From an uncultured Limosilactobacillus sp. (GTDB taxonomy: Bacteria > Bacillota > Bacilli > Lactobacillales > Lactobacillaceae), in assembly GCF_934202705.1 (NCBI RefSeq), contig NZ_CAKPYE010000009.1, positions 1-64,000 of the forward strand: a DNA stretch of 64,000 nt. The letters run 5' to 3'. Below are positions 53,298-61,705 of the stretch, one piece after another. The notes beneath the pieces were generated by a model, which saw only the letters and a list, made by a program, of their open reading frames with translations, was not told where the DNA came from and made no database searches. How positions within the stretch are numbered: the first letter of the stretch is position 1; every line of letters starts with the position of its first letter. The translations under genes and the position numbers were made by a program.

Positions 53298-53323
53298 CAC
53301 CTTTTACAAAAACGCTTACATTT

Positions 53324-53358
53324 TTAGCAACAAAAAACGGCTTTAACCCCGTTGCTAA
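53324..53358 (-). terminator. Terminator of the ABC-F gene
   Basis: On the minus strand AACGG pairs with CCGTT, followed by a T run. An outer TTAGCAAC/GTTGCTAA repeat encloses it and could extend the structure. Confidence 0.65.
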
Positions 53359-53370
53359 CTATCAACCAAG

Positions 53371-54921
53371 CTATTGCCGTTCTTTTAAACTTAATTTTTC
53401 CACATTCAATACTTTGTCAAACCAGCCATTCGTAAAGCTAGCTTCGTGACTAACTAAAATGAGGTTGCCAGGAAACTGTTGAAGGGCCTTTTTTAACCCC
53501 GCCTTGGTTTCATCATCTAGGTGATTCGTTGGTTCATCCATCACCAAAAAATTACTTGGTGTCAGCTCAAGAATGGCTAATTTAACCTTCGTTTGTTCAC
53601 CACCTGATAGGAGGTGCAGGGGTTTTTGCGTATTGGCTGCATTAATCCCTGCTCGTGCCAACCGTTGCCGAATCGTTTTGGGCATCATCGTTGGAAACAG
53701 GTTTTGAATAGTTTGCAATGGTGTTAGATTCGGCTCGTCCCATTCCAGATCTTGATCAAAATAGTTCACAACTGCCGATGGAGAAAAGCTGACAGCTCCT
53801 GATAAAGCCGGAATTTTTCCTAAAATTGATTTAATTAAGGTTGACTTGCCGACCCCATTAAATCCAGTCAGCAGTAATTTTTCACCCATCGTCATGGAAA
53901 ATGTTACTGGTTTGAGGAGGGGCTTGCCATACCCGACGGACAGCTCAGTAACTCGCAAGGCATTCGCGGAGCCAGTATTTTCGTATGGAAACTTAAACGT
54001 TGCTTTTAAGTTGTCTGAAGGCGGATCAATCCGTTCCATCCGCGCCAACATTTTCTCCCGTGATTTTGCCATTGTCGATTTCGACCCAGCTTTATTCTTA
54101 CGAATAAATCGTTCCGCCTTTTCAATTGTTTCCTGCTGTTTTTCGTACTCACGCTGTTGTGTTTCCTTGCGCTCCTCCTTTTGGCGCATTGCCTGCCGGA
54201 AACTCCCCCGATATTTAGTAATTTTGCCAAAGGCCACATCCACAATTGAATTCGTCACTTGTTCCAAGAAGTCGTAATCGTGGGAAATAATCATGGCAGC
54301 TCCAGAAAAATCATTTAGGTAATCAATCAGCCATTCAATGTGGGCCGTGTCCAGATAATTAGTTGGTTCGTCCAGTAAAATCACGTCTGGATTTTCCAAG
54401 AGCATTTTTGCCAAAATAATCTTGGAACGCTGACCGCCACTCATTTCAGAAACCACGTGATCTTTCCCAATCTCGTTCAAACCGAGTCCTGTCATTACCC
54501 GTTCAATCGTGGTTTCAATTTCATAAAAATGATTAGCATCAAGTTGTTCTTGTAATCGTCCAGCCTTGGTTAGCAATTGATCATCCATGGATGTCGCATA
54601 ATCAGCATACAGTTGATTCATTTGATCATTAATTTGGTACAGCTTGCTAAAGGCCGTATGCAAAAACTCAATCAGGGTCATTCCATGCGGAATATCAACA
54701 TACTGGTCTAAATAGCCAATGCGAGTGTGCTTTTGCCATTTAATTTGACCAGCTACTGGCAATTCAGCCCCGATTAAAATTTTAATTAAGGTTGATTTGC
54801 CCGCCCCATTTTGACCGACAATTCCCATATGTTCGCCTTTTTCTAACTGAAAGCTGGCGTTTTCGTACAGCTTCTTATCCGCAAAACTCATTGTTAGTCC
54901 GGTTACATCTAAAACGGCCAT
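53371..54921 (-). CDS. ABC-F family ATPase (YbiT/Uup-like)
   Basis: A 516-residue soluble protein with two ABC domains and no membrane part. Walker A motifs are GQNGAGKST (about 37-45) and GFNGVGKST; signatures are SGGQRSK and SGGEQTK; Walker B are ILLDEPTN and LVMDEPTN. The linker is a charged helical hairpin (about 240-300), as in ABC-F translation factors. These bind the ribosomal E site and may ease stalling. It is not obviously a resistance type. Confidence 0.9.
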   Translation of the reverse strand: MAVLDVTGLTMSFADKKLYENASFQLEKGEHMGIVGQNGAGKSTLIKILIGAELPVAGQIKWQKHTRIGYLDQYVDIPHGMTLIEFLHTAFSKLYQINDQMNQLYADYATSMDDQLLTKAGRLQEQLDANHFYEIETTIERVMTGLGLNEIGKDHVVSEMSGGQRSKIILAKMLLENPDVILLDEPTNYLDTAHIEWLIDYLNDFSGAAMIISHDYDFLEQVTNSIVDVAFGKITKYRGSFRQAMRQKEERKETQQREYEKQQETIEKAERFIRKNKAGSKSTMAKSREKMLARMERIDPPSDNLKATFKFPYENTGSANALRVTELSVGYGKPLLKPVTFSMTMGEKLLLTGFNGVGKSTLIKSILGKIPALSGAVSFSPSAVVNYFDQDLEWDEPNLTPLQTIQNLFPTMMPKTIRQRLARAGINAANTQKPLHLLSGGEQTKVKLAILELTPSNFLVMDEPTNHLDDETKAGLKKALQQFPGNLILVSHEASFTNGWFDKVLNVEKLSLKERQ

Positions 54922-55058
54922 TCCATTTTCCTCCGTCTAATTTAATCAAATACTACTAATCATACCAACTTACATTAACGAACACAACAAAAAAGTTTCA
55001 AAAGTGCTAAGATAGAAGTTAGAACGTTTAACAACATATAAATTAAGGAGGGCTTACA

Positions 55059-55565
55059 ATGCGCATGTTGATTATTAACGGCAGTCCACTCAAGGCGGGT
55101 GCCGTTCGTGCCATTACCAATCGTTTTAGTGCCGGCGCTCAGGAAGCTGGTCAAGAAGTGATCCTATTTAATGCCGGTAGTGATCCTTTGCCAATGTTGA
55201 GTGTTGATCATGACCAGCATTTTAAGTTAGATCATGAACGATTAAAAGAACTAAAAGATGAAATGATCAAGGCCGACACCATTGTTTTTAGTACCCCCCT
55301 CTACTTCTTTGGCATGTCTGCCCAAATGAAAACGGTCATTGACTATATGCAATTTTGGACAAAGGAATTACGAAAAGAAAAGACTGCCGTATTGATTGCG
55401 GTCGCAGAAACTGACAATTTTGATAATATCAAATCTGAATTTAAAGAGATTTTCGATGATCTCGGTTGGCGCTTTGGCGGCCAAGTTCTTGCTGGTAAAG
55501 TCACTGGTCCAGATCACCTTCGTTTCTATCCAGAAGTTGCGTATGAGCTGGGAAAATCTTTATAA
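55059..55565 (+). CDS. NAD(P)H-dependent flavin oxidoreductase
   Basis: A 168-residue flavodoxin-fold protein of the NADPH-dependent FMN reductase/quinone oxidoreductase family. The phosphate-binding loop NGSPLKAGAVR and the isoalloxazine segment FSTPLYFFGMSAQMK are diagnostic. It probably reduces quinones or flavins to protect from oxidative stress. GGAGGGC precedes the ATG. Monocistronic; its terminator lies about 100 bases downstream. Confidence 0.85.
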   Translation: MRMLIINGSPLKAGAVRAITNRFSAGAQEAGQEVILFNAGSDPLPMLSVDHDQHFKLDHERLKELKDEMIKADTIVFSTPLYFFGMSAQMKTVIDYMQFWTKELRKEKTAVLIAVAETDNFDNIKSEFKEIFDDLGWRFGGQVLAGKVTGPDHLRFYPEVAYELGKSL

Positions 55566-55665
55566 AAAACCAACAAACTGCCATTTATTTTTGCTAATTT
55601 AACAATTAAGGAACTGCAAAATAAGTGCCCTGATCGAATTGAAATACGAATAGAGCGGGGTACAT

Positions 55666-55712
55666 AAAAGGACTGTCGTGTTTGGCTTTGCCATACACGA
55701 CAGTCCTTTTTT
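55666..55712. terminator. Strong terminator, 100 bases after the oxidoreductase gene
   Basis: AAAAGGACTGTCGTGT pairs perfectly with ACACGACAGTCCTTTT, followed by TT. It also serves the minus-strand suf genes. Between the gene stop and this hairpin (55566-55665) I see nothing else recognisable. Confidence 0.9.
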
Positions 55713-55755
55713 ACTCCCAGATAAGCTGCTTCTCGTCAAGATAGGGGCCTCTTTC

Positions 55756-56199
55756 CTAGTCAAATCTAGCTAGAATTTCTTGTACCGCGTGCCAGGATAG
55801 CGTTGCACACTTAATCCGTGCCGGAAATTCAGCAACGGTTCCCATCACTGCTGCATCCCCTAGTTCGTTTTGCAATGGTTCCGGAATCGTTTTGCCCATA
55901 CATAAATCTAAAAACGCTTGAATTAACCGTTGGGCTTCACTCACAGTCCGGCCATTTAATTCATCAGTCATCATACTGGCAGCTGCTTGGGAAATGGTAC
56001 AGCCCTCACCATTGAAACATAAATGGCGAATCGTCCCCGCCTTAATCTGCAGGGAGACATTAATCGTATCACCGCACGTCGGATTATGCAGTGTCAACTG
56101 TTGGCCATCCTGTGGCAGTTTAATAGCATAATGATGCGGTTGTTTGGCATGTTCTAATACCAAAGTCTTGTATAAGAAACCTAATTTAGCTAAGCCCAT
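55756..56199 (-). CDS. sufU: Fe-S assembly protein SufU
   Basis: A 147-residue zinc-binding sulfur acceptor of SufS. The three conserved cysteines are Cys42 (NPTCGD), Cys67 (GEGCTIS) and Cys131 (ARIKCATLSW). Asp44 completes the zinc site. In Firmicutes it takes persulfide from SufS rather than acting as a classical scaffold. Its start overlaps the 3' end of sufS by 14 bases, showing tight coupling. sufB, sufC and sufD are not in this window. Confidence 0.93.
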   Translation of the reverse strand: MGLAKLGFLYKTLVLEHAKQPHHYAIKLPQDGQQLTLHNPTCGDTINVSLQIKAGTIRHLCFNGEGCTISQAAASMMTDELNGRTVSEAQRLIQAFLDLCMGKTIPEPLQNELGDAAVMGTVAEFPARIKCATLSWHAVQEILARFD

Positions 56200-57412
56200 T
56201 GCTAAAGAACTCCTTCACTGCAGCAAGTGCATCTATCAATCGTTGACACTCATCAACTGTGTTATAAAAAGCTACACTGGCCCGGACAGTTGCGGTCACG
56301 CCCAACGTTTTCATCAACGGCTGGGCACAATGATGTCCCGCGCGAACAGCAATTCCTTCCATATCCAATCCCGTGGCAACATCATGCGGATGCAGGCCAT
56401 TCAAGTTAAAGGCGAACACGCCGGTATGAAACTGCTGCGGTCCATATAACGTGACTCCACTAAATTCGCGAAGCCGAGGTAGCAGGTAGTCAGTCAACCG
56501 TTGTTCACGATGCTCAATTGTTTTCCAGCCAACTCGTGTGAAATAATCAATTGCCGCCCCGAGACCGACGACCCCGCCAATATTTGGTGTCCCGGCTTCA
56601 AAACCTAATGGCGCGGTTTTAAAAGTAGTTTTCTCGCGGGTCACGTTCTCAATCATTTCGCCACCAAACTGTACTGGACGGGTCATCGCTAATCGATCAT
56701 GTTGGCCATATAAAACACCGATGCCAGTTGGGGCTAACATTTTATGACCGGAAAACGCAATAAAATCCGCCCCCCATGTTTGTACATTAACGGGGTGGTG
56801 ACCAATATACTGGGCAGCATCGACCACTACGTAAGCATTCATCTGATGGGCTAGTGCCACGATCTTTTGGACCGGGTTGACGGTGCCTAGAACGTTAGAA
56901 GCAGCCGTTATTGCAACAATCTTGGTGCGTGGCGTAATTACTTTAGCCGCACTCTGGAAATCTAATTTTTGTTCATCATCAAGTTCAATAAACTTTAGCT
57001 CTGCTCCAGTCCGGCTTGCTAACTCCTGCCAAGGAACTAGATTACTATGGTGTTCCATCGCAGTCACGACGATTTCATCGCCGCTTTGGACGACTTGATC
57101 ACCAAATCCCCGAGCAATCACGTTAAGACTCTCAGTAGTGGAACGCGTAAATACAATCTCATCTGTCCGCTGCGCATTAATAAAATCCGCCACTTGTTGT
57201 CGAACCCGTTCATAGTGTTCGGTCGCCCGTTCTGCTAACGTATGAACTCCCCGATGAACATTCGCATGCTCAGTTAAATAATAATTTCGCATGGCATCCA
57301 AAACCGGCAATGGCAATTGTGAAGTAGCAGCATTATCAAAATAGACTAACGGTTCCTCATTAACTCGTTGCTGAAGAATCGGAAAATCTCGCCGGATTGT
57401 TTGAACATCCAT
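56186..57412 (-). CDS. sufS: Cysteine desulfurase SufS
   Basis: A 408-residue PLP enzyme that removes sulfur from cysteine for Fe-S cluster and thio-cofactor synthesis. The PLP lysine lies in AFSGHKMLAPTGIG (about Lys229) and the catalytic Cys362 in RAGHHCAQP. HANVHRGVHTLAERAT is a SufS group II signature. It is followed by overlapping sufU and preceded by a 28-codon ORF on the same strand. Confidence 0.93.
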   Translation of the reverse strand: MDVQTIRRDFPILQQRVNEEPLVYFDNAATSQLPLPVLDAMRNYYLTEHANVHRGVHTLAERATEHYERVRQQVADFINAQRTDEIVFTRSTTESLNVIARGFGDQVVQSGDEIVVTAMEHHSNLVPWQELASRTGAELKFIELDDEQKLDFQSAAKVITPRTKIVAITAASNVLGTVNPVQKIVALAHQMNAYVVVDAAQYIGHHPVNVQTWGADFIAFSGHKMLAPTGIGVLYGQHDRLAMTRPVQFGGEMIENVTREKTTFKTAPLGFEAGTPNIGGVVGLGAAIDYFTRVGWKTIEHREQRLTDYLLPRLREFSGVTLYGPQQFHTGVFAFNLNGLHPHDVATGLDMEGIAVRAGHHCAQPLMKTLGVTATVRASVAFYNTVDECQRLIDALAAVKEFFSNGLS

Positions 57413-57430
57413 TTTTCTACTCCTCTCCGC

Positions 57431-57517
57431 TTATTTATGATGCCGATTTTTCTTGTAGCTCCAGACAGTTCCAATTAAAAAGCAGACAATGACGATCACG
57501 ACATATATCCAGATCAT
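57431..57517 (-). CDS. Small single-helix membrane protein, 28 residues
   Basis: The ORF translates as MIWIYVVIVIVCFLIGTVWS followed by YKKNRHHK. It forms one hydrophobic helix with a basic C-terminal tail. AGGAGGG lies 7 bases before the ATG, one of the best ribosome sites in the window. It is 18 bases upstream of sufS on the same strand. Function is unknown; the shape recalls small membrane toxins or transporter regulators, but no family match is claimed. Confidence 0.6.
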   Translation of the reverse strand: MIWIYVVIVIVCFLIGTVWSYKKNRHHK

Positions 57518-57540
57518 ACTTTTCCCTCCTTACAATAAAA

Positions 57541-57574
57541 AAGAGGTTTGGAAACCTCCGTTTTCAAACCTCTT
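57541..57574 (-). terminator. Terminator between the permease gene and the suf genes
   Basis: AAGAGGTTTG pairs perfectly with CAAACCTCTT. On the minus strand it ends in CTCTTTTTTATTG. A TATAAT (minus strand, 57576-57581) sits just upstream, so the same hairpin may lie in the leader of the small ORF-sufS-sufU message. Confidence 0.8.
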
Positions 57575-57600
57575 AATTATATCATTTTTTGACAACCAGA

Positions 57601-58950
57601 TTAGTGTTCTTGAACTTGATCTGGGTGTGCTTGTTCCCAACGGTGTTCAGTGAAGAAGTAAATCGCAATTAATGCGAAACAGATTGCTGGAACAACGAAG
57701 GAAAGTTGCATTGAACCTGAAAGGTCAGATACCCGACCCATCAGAAGCGGAACTAATGATCCACCGATTAAGGACATAACCATGAAGGCACCACCAGTTT
57801 CGGTGTACTTCTTTTCGTGAACTTGGTCCAAGCCGTGAGCATAAATAGTTGGCCAGAATGGTCCAAAGAAGAAGTCACTCATAACAGCACCCCAAATGGC
57901 TGCTTGACTGTGCCAAGTGAAGGCAAAGACTAAGCTCAATGTACCAAGGATCCCGTACCAGGTCATAACCTTAGTAATGGAGAAGCGGTGCATTAACCAG
58001 GTAGCTGGTAGCTTACCAATGAAGAACGCAGCATAACCAAACATCATGTAGTTAGTAGCAGCGTGGTCTGAAATGTTTGGAATAATCCGTAATGCTAAAC
58101 GAATTGTAAATGACCAGACACAAGTCTGCATCCCAGCGTAAAGGAATTGGGCACCAACAGCCTTCATGAAGCGCTTGTTGTGGAATAAGTAACTAACTGA
58201 TTCACCAGTTGATGGCTTCTTTTCTTCAACCCCTTGGGCGTCCTTCTTAGGAGCAGCCTTGGAGTATGGCATCTTGGTAATTGCAATTAAGATAAAGAGA
58301 ATAATTAATGCAACTAAGATGTACTTGTATGGCTTCAAAGTTAATTGAAGCACTTCCTTATTGTAAGCCAGCTTTTGTGCGGCATTCATACCTTTAACTT
58401 CGTCTTCCATGTTACCGTGGCCAGCAAAGACAAGGTACTTACCTAAAACAATCCCGGTGATGTTACCAATTGGAATTAATAATTGGGAAATGTTAATCCG
58501 CATGTTAGCAGTGCTCTTAGGTCCAAGCATTGTGGAGTAAGTATCACAAGAAGTTTCCAAGAAACTTAATCCGATTGCGATAACAAACACAGCACCTAAG
58601 AACATCCCGTAAGTTGCCATGTGTGATGCTGGGAAGAACAGTGCACAACCGATAATGAAGAATGTTAAGCCAGTTAAAATAGCAAATTTATAAGTGTTCT
58701 TCCGAATGATCGCAGCAGCAGGTAAAGCAATTAAGAAGTAACCACCGTAGAAAGCAAATTGAACTAAGGCCGTTGCCGTATCGTTCAAAGTAAAGACCGT
58801 CTTGAATTGAGTAATCAAGATATCGTTCAAAGCGGCAGCCATTGCCCAGAATGGGAAGACTAAAGTAACTAAAATGTATTGCCAAATTGGCGTTCTGCTA
58901 AGGTAACCATCGGGATACTGAACCCATGATTGCTTTTTTGTACTATCCAT
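57601..58950 (-). CDS. deoP: FucP-like MFS permease, probable (deoxy)ribose transporter
   Basis: A 449-residue MFS symporter of the fucose:H+ (FucP) family with 12 helices. FWAMAAALNDILITQFKTVF, FAFYGGYFLIALPAA and GLSFLETSCDTYST match the FucP sugar-binding region. It ends a transcript with rbsD and rbsK, and a deoxyribokinase and aldolase lie upstream. DeoP of Salmonella is of this family, so deoxyribose or ribose is the likely substrate. Which of the two is not decidable from sequence. Confidence 0.8.
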   Translation of the reverse strand: MDSTKKQSWVQYPDGYLSRTPIWQYILVTLVFPFWAMAAALNDILITQFKTVFTLNDTATALVQFAFYGGYFLIALPAAAIIRKNTYKFAILTGLTFFIIGCALFFPASHMATYGMFLGAVFVIAIGLSFLETSCDTYSTMLGPKSTANMRINISQLLIPIGNITGIVLGKYLVFAGHGNMEDEVKGMNAAQKLAYNKEVLQLTLKPYKYILVALIILFILIAITKMPYSKAAPKKDAQGVEEKKPSTGESVSYLFHNKRFMKAVGAQFLYAGMQTCVWSFTIRLALRIIPNISDHAATNYMMFGYAAFFIGKLPATWLMHRFSITKVMTWYGILGTLSLVFAFTWHSQAAIWGAVMSDFFFGPFWPTIYAHGLDQVHEKKYTETGGAFMVMSLIGGSLVPLLMGRVSDLSGSMQLSFVVPAICFALIAIYFFTEHRWEQAHPDQVQEH

Positions 58951-58975
58951 TATTAAACCTCTTTCTGAATAATTC

Positions 58976-59371
58976 CTAGAATGTTACTCCAGATTCAAGA
59001 ATGATGTTGGAGTATGGTGTCATTTCCCCAGTCCGAATAAAGGCATGGGTCTTCGCCAAGTTCTTCTTCAAATCTGAGTGTGGCATGAATTCAATTTCAA
59101 CATCTGGCAAAGCCTTCTTGATGTTTTCTAATTGTTCTGGGTTTTGATCCTTGATTTCATCAGCCAAGTAAATCTTTTGAACCTTCATTTCTTTCAAAAC
59201 GTTTTTCAAAACGTCCATGAAACTTGGTAATTCCTTATCGACACAAAGATCAATCTTCTTGGTGCCCATCGGAACTGGCATTCCAGCGTCACCAATTGAC
59301 AGCCAGTCCATGTGGCCCATTCCTGCAACAACAGAAGCAACTTCTGAATTCAAAATTCCTGTTTTTTTCAT
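58976..59371 (-). CDS. rbsD: D-ribose pyranase
   Basis: Interconverts the pyranose and furanose forms of D-ribose, so that ribokinase gets the furanose. It is a 131-residue RbsD/FucU protein with catalytic His20 (AGMGHMDWLSIGDAGMP), Asp28 nearby, and YSNIILESGVTF at the C-terminus. Lies between rbsK (25 bases upstream) and the permease (25 bases downstream). Confidence 0.93.
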   Translation of the reverse strand: MKKTGILNSEVASVVAGMGHMDWLSIGDAGMPVPMGTKKIDLCVDKELPSFMDVLKNVLKEMKVQKIYLADEIKDQNPEQLENIKKALPDVEIEFMPHSDLKKNLAKTHAFIRTGEMTPYSNIILESGVTF

Positions 59372-59396
59372 TTTAAACTTCCCCTTTCAACAAAAT

Positions 59397-60326
59397 TTAT
59401 TTACCGCTTTCGGCTAATGCTTGCTTAACTTCATCGTAAGTTGGGATTGATGGTGCTGCACCCATCTTTTGAACAGTTAAGCTTGAGGCACGTTGGGCGT
59501 AAACTAATGCTTCGGCAACGTTACTCAAATCAGTCTTCAATTGTGAAGCTAACGCACCAATGAACGTATCCCCAGCCGCCGTTGTATCAACCGGCTTAAC
59601 TTTAAATGCTGGAACTAAGCCATGATCGTTTGGTGTGGAGTAGAAGACACCCTTGGAACCTAAGGTAATTAACAGATTGTCAACACCCTTGTTCTTGAAG
59701 TATTCCGCTGTTTTAATCATTGAATCTTCATCAGTAATCTTAATTCCCGTCAGCAATGCACTTTCCGTTTCGTTTGGTGCAATCACGTCGGTGTACTTTA
59801 ACAGTTCAGGATCAATGTCCTTGGCTGGTGCTGGGTTTAAAATGGTTGTTACGCCATTTTCCTTGGCCCGCTTAAAGGCTTCGGCAGAAACCTTTTGTGG
59901 TGTTTCAAATTGAGTAATGATGAAATCAATTTCTTTGAATAAGTCATCAGTGTTCTTCAAAACATCCGTTGTCATGGATTGATTAGCACCACCATAAACC
60001 ATGATGTCATTTTGACCATTCGCGTCCAAAGTGATCATCGCAGTCCCCGTGCCGTGCATTTTGTCAATGCCGACAAACTTGGTATCAATGCCATCTTCCT
60101 GCATTGATTCACGCATAAATTGACCTTCTTGGTCAGCACCAACCATCCCAATATGGTAAGTCTTGGCACCCGAACGAGCACAGGCAACTGATTGGTTAGC
60201 ACCCTTCCCGCCAGGAGCTGAGGACTTATCTTTAGCTTGCAAAGTTTCCCCTGGTTCTGGGAAGCGATCCATGTGGTAAGTAGTATCAACATTAATACTA
60301 CCTAGAACAGCAATCTTGTTTGACAT
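59397..60326 (-). CDS. rbsK: Ribokinase
   Basis: Phosphorylates D-ribose to ribose-5-P. It is a 309-residue PfkB-family kinase. The N-terminal GSINVDTTYHMDRFPEPGET carries the sugar-binding Asn-x-Asp. GGKGANQSVA and the catalytic TTAAGDTFIGA follow. I used ATG 60326, preceded by AGGAGGA; the upstream ATG at 60380 lies in the operator region. First gene of rbsK-rbsD-permease. A second, distinct PfkB kinase lies at 60743. Confidence 0.92.
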   Translation of the reverse strand: MSNKIAVLGSINVDTTYHMDRFPEPGETLQAKDKSSAPGGKGANQSVACARSGAKTYHIGMVGADQEGQFMRESMQEDGIDTKFVGIDKMHGTGTAMITLDANGQNDIMVYGGANQSMTTDVLKNTDDLFKEIDFIITQFETPQKVSAEAFKRAKENGVTTILNPAPAKDIDPELLKYTDVIAPNETESALLTGIKITDEDSMIKTAEYFKNKGVDNLLITLGSKGVFYSTPNDHGLVPAFKVKPVDTTAAGDTFIGALASQLKTDLSNVAEALVYAQRASSLTVQKMGAAPSIPTYDEVKQALAESGK

Positions 60327-60355
60327 TCTGTCATCCTCCTTGTTCAGTAAAATCA

Positions 60356-60425
60356 CGTAAACCGTTTTACATTTTTTCAACGATCATAATTTACCACATC
60401 AAGAAATCGTTTGCAAGCGCATTCT
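60356..60425 (-). promoter_or_regulatory. rbsK promoter with operator and cre-like site
   Basis: On the minus strand TTGCAA (60411-60416) and TAAATT (60388-60393) are spaced by 17 bases. CGTAAACCGTTTTACA (60356-60371) is an imperfect 16-base LacI-type palindrome downstream. TGCAAGCGCATTCT (60412-60425) matches 13 of 14 cre positions over the -35. Further upstream, 60462-60475 (TGAAAACGTATACG) also matches 13 of 14. Confidence 0.6.
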
Positions 60426-60517
60426 AACAACTAGTTTAACGTTTTAACTATGAAAACTCTATGAAAACGTATACGCTCGCCATTTCACATTCCTTGAATT
60501 TTTTTAGATTTTTTATT

Positions 60518-60721
60518 TTAAGGCTTACCAGCAATCAAGCCATGGTTGTCTAACTTCAATTGTTTGAAATCGGTTTGCTTGTGAAAATCCACACCAATAG
60601 TTTCCAAGGCCACTTTGGACTGCCCGCTGTTTTTATAAATAAAGTTCCAGTGCTCGGCGTTGCCGAACACTGGAACCGATTTATTAACCGCGTTATCCGT
60701 AACTAGAAAACTAAAATGATG
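60518..60721 (-). pseudogene. Open coding-like remnant without start codon
   Basis: In the 416-base gap between rbsK and deoK, one minus-strand frame stays open for 67 codons before TAA at 60518. It includes VTDNAVNKSVPVFGNAEHWN, FIYKNSGQSKVALETIGVDF and HKQTDFKQLKLDNHGLIAGK. It has no ATG start and is preceded by TGA codons. The composition is protein-like, so it may be the 3' end of a lost gene. I do not recognise the family. A strong hairpin lies inside it. Confidence 0.4.
60644..60676 (-). terminator. Terminator of the deo operon
   Basis: GTTCCAGTGTTCGGC and GCCGAGCACTGGAAC (minus-strand arms) pair over 15 bp with one U-G pair and a 3-base loop, followed by TTTATTTATAAAAA. It lies about 65 bases past the deoK stop. 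Confidence 0.75.
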
Positions 60722-60742
60722 TCATCATCTTGGAGCCAAGCT

Positions 60743-61693
60743 TTACGCCTCAGCTAATTCCTCAGTCACATCAATGCCAAGTTTCCGTTGTAAGGCCGGT
60801 AATTCCTGTGCCGTTGGGTAGGAAGTTTGACTACCAGTTCTGGTAACAGTTACGGCCGCATATGCATTGGCATGTCGTAAAGCCGTACTGATATCTTCGC
60901 CTTGGGTGTAGTAGTGGGAAAACGCTCCAACAAATGAATCACCGGCACCAATCGAATCAACCGCATCCACATGATAGGATGGGATTAATTCTTCATGATC
61001 CTGATTTACCCACAGAGCGCCACGAGAACCAATCGTCACAATCACGTTTTTCACGCCAAGTTCAACTAATTTATGAGCCGCCGCTTTAATTTGATCGAGG
61101 GTCTCAATTGGCATCTTCGTTAACCGACCTAGTTCAGTCTCATTTGGTGAATAGAATTCACACATTGCCACATGCTGAATATCAATATGATCATTAGCAG
61201 GGGCTGGGTTGAGCATCACCGGTACACCATATTCATGCGCCATTTCAATTGCGCGATAATCCGTTTCCAGAGAAATTTCTTGTTGTAAAACAATCAGCTT
61301 AGAATTCTTGATAATATCACGGTAATCTTCAAGAACCTCAGGCGTCAATTCACTATTTGCACCTTGCACAATAATAATGCTGTTCATATTTCCTTGAATA
61401 AAGCATGGTGCCACACCATTGCTCTTCTTGCCCACACTAACGCCAGCAACATCAATGCCGCTTTCTTTAAAATGCTTGAGATACTCACGACCTAGCATAT
61501 CAGAACCAACTTTGGAAATCATTGCCACATTGGATCCCAACTGTGAGGCCGCGTAAGCTTGGTTTGCTCCCTTGCCGCCGAATGCCATATGAAAATTTGG
61601 TGCAGCAACAGTTTCACCGAGTTTTGGCATCCGATCAATATCTGTTGAAAGTTCCATCATGTTGGAACCAATTACTGTAATGTCGTGAGTCAT
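60743..61693 (-). CDS. deoK: 2-Deoxyribokinase-like PfkB kinase
   Basis: A 316-residue PfkB-family kinase. Its N-terminus reads ITVIGSNMMELSTDIDRMP. Met12 sits where ribokinases have Asn and where Salmonella deoxyribokinase has a Met linked to deoxyribose use. SNGVAPCFI, GANSELTPE, LLNPAPA-like VMLNPAPAN and SIGAGDSFVGAFSHYY also follow deoxyribokinases. I used ATG 61693, 8 bases after GGAGG, not the upstream TTG. It would feed deoxyribose-5-P to deoC in the same operon. Confidence 0.85.
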   Translation of the reverse strand: MTHDITVIGSNMMELSTDIDRMPKLGETVAAPNFHMAFGGKGANQAYAASQLGSNVAMISKVGSDMLGREYLKHFKESGIDVAGVSVGKKSNGVAPCFIQGNMNSIIIVQGANSELTPEVLEDYRDIIKNSKLIVLQQEISLETDYRAIEMAHEYGVPVMLNPAPANDHIDIQHVAMCEFYSPNETELGRLTKMPIETLDQIKAAAHKLVELGVKNVIVTIGSRGALWVNQDHEELIPSYHVDAVDSIGAGDSFVGAFSHYYTQGEDISTALRHANAYAAVTVTRTGSQTSYPTAQELPALQRKLGIDVTEELAEA

Positions 61694-61705
61694 CTTCAAC
61701 GCCTC

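Noticed and set aside
53371..54921. ABC-F antibiotic-resistance protein
   Set aside because: The short linker and overall similarity to YbiT/Uup-type proteins do not indicate the resistance subgroups.
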